NCBI GenBank assembly: GCA_900754285.1
Contig: CAAECB010000064.1
Span: 1-7,063 of the forward strand
DNA: 7,063 nucleotides
Source: Clostridia bacterium
Lineage (GTDB): Bacteria > Bacillota > Clostridia > TANB77 > CAG-508
Reading direction: 5' to 3'
Below the pieces are notes generated by a model, which did no database searches, was not told the origin of the DNA, and saw nothing but the letters and a program-made list of their open reading frames with translations. A program made the translations under genes and the position numbers. This document shows positions 1 through 4,771 of this stretch, in pieces; positions within the stretch are counted from its first letter, which is position 1, and the number at the start of each line of letters is the position of its first letter.

Positions 1-458
1 AGGTTTATTGGGATACTCAATATAGAATTTGGTTCTATGGTAAACCCAGTTGAACCACTACTGATATAAGAAGTATTTGTTCCAACTTTATTAAAATCTG
101 AATCCTGTATAATTAAGTTCCCAGATTCTTTGGAATTATTTCTTAATAATATCCTAACCCTTTTATAGGTATTATCTGTGGGGTTTTCTAGAATTAAATT
201 TAATATTCCAGAGTTATTCTTAATAAATTTATTCTTTATCTCTGCATTACTAAATCTTGGGATTTTTTTTTCTGCTGAAGAACGTAATACCACAGATGAT
301 ACTGGTTCATATTCAAAATATAGAACATTATCTTCTTTTATAGGTGCACTATCAGTTACTACTATGGATTTTACCATATCAGAAGTAACTGAATTCTTTG
401 GTATGGAACTTGATGATGATTGGTTCCCTCCTACTCCTATAATTAATTGTCCTGACAT
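1..458 (-). CDS. Beta-rich putative virion protein, C-terminus cut by the left edge
   Basis: An open frame runs from an ATG at 458-456 to the window edge: 152 full codons with no stop, which I translated by hand. The protein begins MSGQLIIGVGGN, has a run of five serines at about residues 14-18, then alternating hydrophobic and polar stretches typical of beta structure (around VLYFEYEPVSSVVL and LNLILENPTDNTYKRVRILL). I see no signal peptide or membrane segment. The start is supported by the previous gene's stop ten bases upstream and by a run of eight A residues just before the ATG, an A-rich leader of the kind common in Bacteroidota. It is the last of a tightly packed series of virion genes, so a structural or appendage role is inferred from context and fold style only. 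I do not recognise the family. The opposite-strand frame at 178-486 is its shadow. Confidence 0.75.
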   Translation of the reverse strand, partial: MSGQLIIGVGGNQSSSSSIPKNSVTSDMVKSIVVTDSAPIKEDNVLYFEYEPVSSVVLRSSAEKKIPRFSNAEIKNKFIKNNSGILNLILENPTDNTYKRVRILLRNNSKESGNLIIQDSDFNKVGTNTSYISSGSTGFTIEPNSILSIPIN

Positions 459-468
459 TTTTTTTTAC

Positions 469-729
469 TTAATACCCATACTGTAAAGAATTTTCAGGGG
501 CATCTTGGATTTCCGAAATTATTTCTGGGTTCCAACCAGGATATATCTTTGTGGTAATGAATTCCCCACTTCCTGCTGGTTTAACTGATAAGCTTATTGC
601 TTCATCAGTTATATTTTTAATAAGGAAAACCTCCTTAGGTGAACCAAGCTTAAAGTTACCACTTGGTATATTACCTATTACACTTACCTGTAAACTTAGG
701 GTAATGGATTTTCTACCTTGATTTTTCAT
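469..729 (-). CDS. Small conserved-looking phage protein of unknown function (86 aa)
   Basis: This 86-residue protein has no signal peptide or membrane helix. Its first half alternates in a beta pattern (SITLSLQVSVIG, then EVFLIKNITDEAISLSV). The second half carries a distinctive IYPGWNPEII motif at about residues 62-71 and ends in an aromatic QYGY. The GWNPE segment looks like a conserved surface motif, and I have the impression of similar small proteins in Bacteroidota phage structural blocks, but I cannot name a family. Its start lies about 50 bases after the previous gene, behind the leader AAAGATTCAAATA, which has no clear Shine-Dalgarno. Its stop is ten bases before the next ATG. From position it is probably a small virion or assembly protein. 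The coding call is good; the function is unknown. Confidence 0.72.
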   Translation of the reverse strand: MKNQGRKSITLSLQVSVIGNIPSGNFKLGSPKEVFLIKNITDEAISLSVKPAGSGEFITTKIYPGWNPEIISEIQDAPENSLQYGY

Positions 730-762
730 TATTTGAATCTTTATTGGGGGTACCTTTATTTA

Positions 763-774
763 TGGGTATACCCA
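763..774. repeat. 12-bp perfect palindrome in an intergenic gap, with possible larger hairpin
   Basis: TGGGTATACCCA is its own reverse complement and lies in the 50-base gap between the 63-residue and 86-residue genes. The nearby GGGTACC at 748-754 can also pair with the right half (GG...TACCC, with a small bulge) around an AT-rich loop, so two alternative hairpins are possible. No long T-run follows on either strand, which argues against a strong intrinsic terminator. It may be an mRNA stem, a weak attenuator or a protein-binding site. Confidence 0.45.
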
Positions 775-779
775 GAATT

Positions 780-971
780 TTAATTAATATTCCTATCCCC
801 ATTATTGTTATATTTTTCTTGTAATTCTAAAGCTTCTTGTTCTGGAATTTCATCATAATAATCCAAATAATTATATTCATCTGGAATATATAATTCACCA
901 GCTAAAACAATACCATTTCTGATATCCTTATTTACAAATAGGAATCCTTCTTTTGCTACTAAATGTTTCAT
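780..971 (-). CDS. Small acidic protein of unknown function (63 aa)
   Basis: A 63-residue protein starting MKHLVAKEGFLFVNK. The N-terminal third looks like a short beta hairpin. From about residue 27 it becomes strongly acidic and tyrosine-rich (LYIPDEYNYLDYYDEIPE), followed by a short Glu/Leu helix and an Asn-rich tail. The start is well supported: the stop of the 497-residue gene is followed by one T and then this ATG (TAGTATG), so it is probably translated by reinitiation. I do not recognise the family. Being coupled to the LRR-like protein suggests a partner, chaperone or minor virion role, but this is inference. There is no signal peptide or membrane helix. Confidence 0.7.
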   Translation of the reverse strand: MKHLVAKEGFLFVNKDIRNGIVLAGELYIPDEYNYLDYYDEIPEQEALELQEKYNNNGDRNIN

Positions 972-975
972 ACTA
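969..975 (-). other. Stop-T-ATG coupling junction (TAGTATG)
   Basis: The TAG stop of the 497-residue gene is followed by a single T and the ATG of the 63-residue gene. The spacing matches two other junctions upstream in the operon, although a different stop codon is used at each. This favours termination-reinitiation by the same ribosome. TAG acting as the stop here argues against TAG reassignment in this phage. Confidence 0.6.
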
Positions 976-2466
976 TCTATTTATTACCCAATTTTTACCT
1001 GTAGCTATTTTTATATCTTCTTCTGTTAACTCTTGTGCACCAGTTGTACCAACTAAATTCATAGTTCTGGTTGATTGACCAGTAAAATCTGGTAATTGAT
1101 TAAATATATCCACCAATGCTTCTCTACTTATTACACAAGAAACAATTGATAGCACATTATTATATGAATTATTCCATACAAATTGAGACTCTTTACTAAA
1201 CTTTATACCATTAAAACTTGAGTTTGATATACCAAAATCCAATAATTTACAATCTGGTATATCAAATACAAAGTCTGGGATATTAAAATATAAAATCTGA
1301 TTAATATGTGTCCCTCTCTCTGATAAACTACCAAAATCTTTTGGGATAAAAAGTTCCTCTAAACTAAAAAGTGAATTTAAGAAATATCCAGCATTGTAAA
1401 TATATGGCATTGATGGGGGGTATATTACTTTCCTTAACCTAATAGAATTATTTAAATTATCATATACAGAATCCCCTAAGAATGGCTCCTGTGGATAAAT
1501 AAGTTCTTCTACCATAAAAGAATAATATCCCATTTGTGGTATGGACCCAGCATAGGGAGCAGGATAATCTGGCTTTCTTATAAATTTAAATTTTGAGAAA
1601 TCACATATCTTCCAATCTCCCTTTATGGACCTGCATTGATTATAAAAAGGGATAAGACTTCCTTCTACTATATTCATTTTCTGAATCCTTAAAAGACCAT
1701 ATAAGGAAGAAGAAATAGGGAAAATTGTATCACTATTGATATGGTCTTCTGGAAAATATTCGATGGTTATAGGGTCATCTAGTATAAACCCTCTAAATTT
1801 TGGGAAATTATTACCATTTATGCTAATAAAACTATATAAATATTTCCCCTTTATTTTTACACCTAAAAGATTTGTACCAAATGAATATATTTGTACTAAT
1901 GGAACTCTTTTTATACTATATCTTTTTTCTGTAAATATCTTATCTCCTACTGAAATAAAGGTAACTGAACCATTTTGTAATCTTATTCCCTTATAGTAAG
2001 TTTTAATTTGAGAATATATACTATATGAAAAAATATCTCTATTATCCAAACTCTCTGATATAGTGGTTCTAACTACCCAAAATCTTCTACCTTGTGAATC
2101 TATACCAGTCTCTTTATAATCATTTAAAAATATAATATCTGTATATGAATTTATTGTAATGGGAGTTATCAGTTCTTCTCCTATATAGTGTCTTAATCCG
2201 GAATTATTTTCTGAATGTGCTATGGTTAATATAGATGGGTACATTGGATATTCTGTAATTATAACATTTACAAATTTATCCTCCACATTATATACATATT
2301 CTCTCCATGCAGGGTCTATTACCTCCTCTACCTCATTTGGTTCTTGAACAATAGCTGGAACTAATACCTCTTCTTCTACAGAAATTGGATTTGAAGGATA
2401 AAGTACTTGCTCCTCTATTATTGGTACATCTGGAACTAATATCTCTTCTTCTATAATAACATTCAT
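973..2466 (-). CDS. BspA-like leucine-rich-repeat virion protein, putative adhesin or fibre
   Basis: A 497-residue protein in three parts. Residues 3-52 are an acidic/hydrophobic repeat tract (three copies of an I/V-E-E-x-I/V-L-x-P unit). The middle, about 54-350, is beta-rich and aromatic, with no motif I can name. The C-terminal part has irregular leucine-rich-repeat-like segments (SLEELFIPKDFGSLSE), then a terminal signature at about 446-497: SREALVDIFNQLPDFTGQ, ..TRTMNLVGTTGAQELTEEDI, and IATGKNWVI. This closely resembles the capping segment that ends many BspA-type LRR proteins of gut bacteria and their phages (LxxLxNxLxDxTG...L.LG...LT.E.IAIAT.KGW). Such domains usually mediate surface recognition. 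There is no signal peptide, as expected for a virion protein. The ATG overlaps the previous stop (ATGA), which fixes the start. All 19 arginines use AGA/AGG. Tail, neck or head placement is unknown. Confidence 0.78.
   Translation of the reverse strand: MNVIIEEEILVPDVPIIEEQVLYPSNPISVEEEVLVPAIVQEPNEVEEVIDPAWREYVYNVEDKFVNVIITEYPMYPSILTIAHSENNSGLRHYIGEELITPITINSYTDIIFLNDYKETGIDSQGRRFWVVRTTISESLDNRDIFSYSIYSQIKTYYKGIRLQNGSVTFISVGDKIFTEKRYSIKRVPLVQIYSFGTNLLGVKIKGKYLYSFISINGNNFPKFRGFILDDPITIEYFPEDHINSDTIFPISSSLYGLLRIQKMNIVEGSLIPFYNQCRSIKGDWKICDFSKFKFIRKPDYPAPYAGSIPQMGYYSFMVEELIYPQEPFLGDSVYDNLNNSIRLRKVIYPPSMPYIYNAGYFLNSLFSLEELFIPKDFGSLSERGTHINQILYFNIPDFVFDIPDCKLLDFGISNSSFNGIKFSKESQFVWNNSYNNVLSIVSCVISREALVDIFNQLPDFTGQSTRTMNLVGTTGAQELTEEDIKIATGKNWVINR
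2310..2460 (-). repeat. Three-copy acidic/hydrophobic protein repeat at the N-terminus of the LRR-like protein
   Basis: Residues 3-52 of the 497-residue protein contain IIEEEILVPDVP, IIEEQVLYPSNP and SVEEEVLVPAIV, spaced 12-13 residues apart, then a degenerate EVEEVIDPAW. At DNA level the copies are diverged CTCTTCTTCTAT-like stretches on the plus strand. Alternating acidic patches and proline-ended beta strands suggest an extended stalk or an anchor peptide binding several copies of one partner. A further VEELIYP appears later in the same protein. Confidence 0.6.
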
Positions 2467-2825
2467 GATACAATTTCTATATTGGTATATTCAGTTTTAT
2501 CTCCATAATCCCAAATCCCATCATTAAAATCAGAATCTGGGGTATTGAATGCTCTAGTTACCCTTAATATCCCACATTGAAAGGTATTTGAATTTACAAT
2601 CACTATAATATGATTATCTTCAATCTTATGGTTTACTCTTGTAGTACCATCATAACTAGCAACTAACTGGTTATCCTTTGCATCTTTATAAGTAAATTTA
2701 AACTGGATATCTTTTGGGTCAATCAATACTCTTTTGGTCTCCCCATTTTCTTCCTGTTTTGCATATAAACCTACTTTAATTTTAAAATCTGCCCAGTATG
2801 GTTGTGGTTGTATTTGATTTTCCAT
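2463..2825 (-). CDS. Putative appendage protein with BppU-N-like beta-sandwich domain (120 aa)
   Basis: A single-domain 120-residue protein. After a Pro/Gln-rich start (QIQPQPYWADF) it has a string of predicted beta strands: FKIKVGLYAK, DIQFKFTYKDAKDNQLVAS, NHIIVIVNSN, CGILRVTRAF, YTNIEIV. The pattern of an input strand, a short 'dg' turn, a strand ending in 'G-x-L-x-V' near residues 85-89, and a closing IEIV resembles the N-terminal domain of phage baseplate upper proteins (BppU_N/DUF2479 type) seen in fibre-anchoring proteins. That is pattern recognition, not a confirmed hit. The start follows the previous stop by one base (TGATATG). The stop overlaps the next start (ATGA), so it is coupled tightly to the LRR-like protein and may form its base or anchor. 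Coding confidence is high; the family call is tentative. Confidence 0.68.
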   Translation of the reverse strand: MENQIQPQPYWADFKIKVGLYAKQEENGETKRVLIDPKDIQFKFTYKDAKDNQLVASYDGTTRVNHKIEDNHIIVIVNSNTFQCGILRVTRAFNTPDSDFNDGIWDYGDKTEYTNIEIVS

Positions 2826-2829
2826 ATCA
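2823..2829 (-). other. Stop-T-ATG coupling junction (TGATATG)
   Basis: The TGA stop of the 187-residue gene, one T, then the ATG of the 120-residue gene. It has the same geometry as the junctions at 3388-3394 and 969-975, consistent with reinitiation without a Shine-Dalgarno sequence. Confidence 0.55.
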
Positions 2830-3390
2830 AATTATTTCATAAACTTTTCTACCATTTGTATTCCTTATTATGGATTGTTTTCCAGAACTTATTATGGTAG
2901 TATCTGATACATAAGATTGTAAAATATCTTCATTCTCTTGTGGGTCTTCTCTATCTAATATGATAAAGAATAAAAGAGCTTCATCTGATGCTTGTGCAAC
3001 TTGGGTATCTCCAGATGGTTTATATACTTTCCCATTTAATATAAACCTATCTTCGGACCAATTAAAATCCCAATACCCATATTTGTTTAATAAATTGTTT
3101 TCCCTTAAAAGGTTAGCAGAAATATATAAAACCAAATTACCATTATCTAGTTCACCAGAAATGGAATTTCTTCCAGATGATGCCCAGGTTTTAATAAAAT
3201 TATATTGGAATAACCCTTCTAATTGATAAGGTACATATTTAACTCCAACATCTTCACCAAAAGCCAACGGTTGGTTTATTTTTCTTAACCATAGAAATGG
3301 TTGTTTACCAGCATCTACATCTATGAAGTTATTTATTATGGATTTATATTTATCCCAATCTTTTTGGGACATTCTGCTAATTTTTGGCAT
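2827..3390 (-). CDS. Putative head-closure / head-tail joining protein (187 aa)
   Basis: A soluble 187-residue protein. A helical N-terminus (SQKDWDKYKSIINNFID, about 8-24) leads to a beta-rich core. The segment at about 114-147 (DRFILNGKVYKPSGDTQVAQASDEALLFFIIL) has the look of small-barrel neck proteins: a strand, an 'NGK-x-Y' turn, a Gln/Ala stretch and a closing hydrophobic strand followed by REDP. Neck proteins of this size normally sit directly after the connector gene, as this one does, and would seal the portal-connector channel or join it to the tail. The assignment rests mainly on gene order and strand pattern. A tail-terminator protein is the main alternative. The start is one base after the previous stop (TAATATG), and I see no internal start that would be better. 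Confidence 0.62.
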   Translation of the reverse strand: MPKISRMSQKDWDKYKSIINNFIDVDAGKQPFLWLRKINQPLAFGEDVGVKYVPYQLEGLFQYNFIKTWASSGRNSISGELDNGNLVLYISANLLRENNLLNKYGYWDFNWSEDRFILNGKVYKPSGDTQVAQASDEALLFFIILDREDPQENEDILQSYVSDTTIISSGKQSIIRNTNGRKVYEII

Positions 3391-3394
3391 ATTA
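3388..3394 (-). other. Stop-T-ATG coupling junction (TAATATG)
   Basis: The TAA stop of the PKD-connector gene, one T, then the ATG of the 187-residue gene. It is the first of three junctions with an identical one-base spacer, and fits coupled translation of neck proteins needed in fixed ratio. Confidence 0.55.
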
Positions 3395-4270
3395 CCTTAA
3401 TACTTCTAATGGGTCTGGACCATCCAATAATCTTGGTTTCCTTCTGTTTACCACTCTTGGTACTACAACCCTAGTTTGGTTTTCACAGATTGGTAGATAT
3501 ATATCTAACCTTCCTGCTAGCATACATAAATTTTGTTTCAGTATATCTATGAAACCACCAGGTTGGGTTGCTTTGGTTATGTTTGATATAAAATCTTTTT
3601 CAGATTCTGTATCATTAAAATATTCTACTTCTGTTGGTCCAGTTACAATCTTTTTTATTGAACCTCCAGATGCAGAGGATGTATCTGATGAGGAACCAGA
3701 ACTTTGGGAAGAATATTCCCCCCCACATTCTGAACCTTGTGAATTATCTTTTATAATGGTTTGAGAAGTAGCATTGATTACATTTTGAATGTTTAATATC
3801 ATATAATCATAAGCAGCCAATTCCATTATTAATTGATTTTCTAGAGCTTCATAATAAAGTTCATTATTAAAATCTTCTACTGGAATTTCATGATTTACTA
3901 GTGGCTGAATATATAATTGCCATTTCTCAATAAATTGTTGTTTAACACTTGATGGTACCTTTCCAAATATTGAATAAGGTATATAAGTATTAATCAACAC
4001 ATATATACTGTTTGATAAATGGGTTTTTACTTTATCAGATATCAAAACAGTTTTTGTTACCTTTTCTACTGGTCTATTATTGGAATCAACAATTGACATT
4101 GAAACCCTATAAAAACCCATTCTCTGATATTCATGTGTAGGGTTCAATTCAGTTGAAGTTTCCCCATCACCAAAGTCCCAGGAGTAGGTATACTCATCTG
4201 GGACTTCATATGATAGGTTTGTAAAATTTGATTTTAACCCTACAGTGTTGAATATAAAATCAACTACCAT
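3392..4270 (-). CDS. PKD domain fused to putative head-tail connector protein (292 aa)
   Basis: Residues 1-79 are a clear PKD (Ig-like) domain: TYSWDFGDGETSTELNPTHEY, then GFYRVSMSIVDSNN and a closing KTVLI strand. The W-DFGDG core and the P-T-H-x-Y step are the family hallmarks. Residues about 84-170 are helical (IYVLINTYIP, KWQLYIQPLV, ELYYEALENQLIMELAAYDYMI). A Ser/Gly-rich linker spans about 178-204. After it comes IKKIVTGPTEVEYFND, then NLCMLAGRLDIYLPIC and a basic end. Helices followed by 'IKKI-x-x-GP-x-x-VE' resemble the gp6-like connector family that binds the portal or first head-completion ring. I infer that the C-terminal part is the connector and that the PKD domain projects from the neck. 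PKD domains are usually binding modules in secreted or surface proteins, so its fusion here is unusual. The start follows a 21-base A-rich gap. Confidence 0.75.
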   Translation of the reverse strand: MVVDFIFNTVGLKSNFTNLSYEVPDEYTYSWDFGDGETSTELNPTHEYQRMGFYRVSMSIVDSNNRPVEKVTKTVLISDKVKTHLSNSIYVLINTYIPYSIFGKVPSSVKQQFIEKWQLYIQPLVNHEIPVEDFNNELYYEALENQLIMELAAYDYMILNIQNVINATSQTIIKDNSQGSECGGEYSSQSSGSSSDTSSASGGSIKKIVTGPTEVEYFNDTESEKDFISNITKATQPGGFIDILKQNLCMLAGRLDIYLPICENQTRVVVPRVVNRRKPRLLDGPDPLEVLR

Positions 4271-4291
4271 AGTTTATTTTTTTTAATCTTC

Positions 4292-4681
4292 TTAAGGTTC
4301 TTCATCTTCTTCCATTAAAGCTTCAACAATAGATAATTTAGTATCTTCATCTGTTACTTCAATATCAAAAGAAGCTGCCATTGTTTTTAGGGTTTCCAAA
4401 TTGAAAGCTTTGGCAATTTTTTCACTGGTCATACCAGATTCTACCATTTCTTTGAATTTTTCAATAGCTTTCTTATTATCAACCTTTACATCTTTTTTAA
4501 TCTCTTTTTCAATGTTTTCATTGGTAATTACCAAATGACCACCATTGATAGCAGAACGGATTCTTTTTGAATTGTATTGTTGGGGCGTTAATTCTTTTAT
4601 TTCACCCTTTTTAATGGTAATACCGGTGGATTGGTCATGGAATATATAAGCTTTTGAACCTACCTTTACTTTTGTACCCAT
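4292..4681 (-). CDS. Small head-associated protein with HeH/LEM-like C-terminal domain (129 aa)
   Basis: Residues 1-52 are beta-rich and end in a conserved-looking AINGGHLVI. Tandem Ile/Lys strands (KAYIFHDQSTGITIKKGEIKEL) come before this. A Lys/Glu-rich linker spans 53-80. Residues about 81-125 are helical: MTSEKIAKAFNLETLKTMAASF, then DIEVTDEDTKLSIVEALMEE. The 'L-K-x-M-A...I-x-V-x-D-x-x-T-K-x-x-I-V-E-A-L' pattern matches the helix-extended-helix fold of HeH, LEM and SAP-like domains, which are frequent in small phage capsid-region proteins. It lies directly after the major capsid gene, so a role in head completion or as a minor capsid protein is likely, possibly binding nucleic acid or the neck. 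The domain similarity is by eye. The start is the first ATG after the capsid gap. Confidence 0.66.
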   Translation of the reverse strand: MGTKVKVGSKAYIFHDQSTGITIKKGEIKELTPQQYNSKRIRSAINGGHLVITNENIEKEIKKDVKVDNKKAIEKFKEMVESGMTSEKIAKAFNLETLKTMAASFDIEVTDEDTKLSIVEALMEEDEEP

Positions 4682-4711
4682 AATTGATTTGATTTAATAA
4701 ATTAATAATTT

Positions 4712-4752
4712 GATACCTGGTACCCATGTATATTTATGGAATACCAGGTATC
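4712..4752. repeat. Intergenic hairpin after the major capsid gene (11-bp perfect stem)
   Basis: GATACCTGGTA at 4712-4722 and TACCAGGTATC at 4742-4752 are exact reverse complements. Inside the loop CCAT (4724-4727) pairs with ATGG (4736-4739), leaving a small internal loop and an eight-base terminal loop. It fills most of the 90-base gap between the capsid gene and the 129-residue gene. In the minus-strand direction no T-run follows, so it is not a textbook intrinsic terminator. In the plus direction TTTT follows, but I see no plus-strand gene here. It could be a processing or stability stem protecting capsid mRNA, or a partial attenuator. Confidence 0.6.
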
Positions 4753-4771
4753 TTTTATAAATGAAAAGAGT

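Noticed and set aside
178..486. Plus-strand 102-residue ORF at the left end
   Set aside because: It lies antisense over a better minus-strand frame (1-458) that is open through the edge, starts after an A-rich leader and fits the operon. It also runs into the 86-residue gene.
1736..1996. Plus-strand 86-residue ORF
   Set aside because: Shadow inside the 497-residue gene, with no independent spacing or motif support.
2960..3226. Plus-strand 88-residue ORF
   Set aside because: Shadow inside the 187-residue neck-protein gene.
3384..3764. Plus-strand 126-residue ORF
   Set aside because: Antisense to the connector-like gene; its long open length comes from the Ser/Gly-rich linker region on the other strand.
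4271..4291. Programmed frameshift on the A-run before the PKD-connector gene
   Set aside because: The A-run is after the stop codon of the upstream gene, so it acts at most as a leader for initiation.
4712..4752. Intrinsic terminator for the minus-strand operon
   Set aside because: The stem is good, but the minus strand after it reads AAATTATTAATTT rather than a T-run, and the operon continues beyond, so I list it as a hairpin only.
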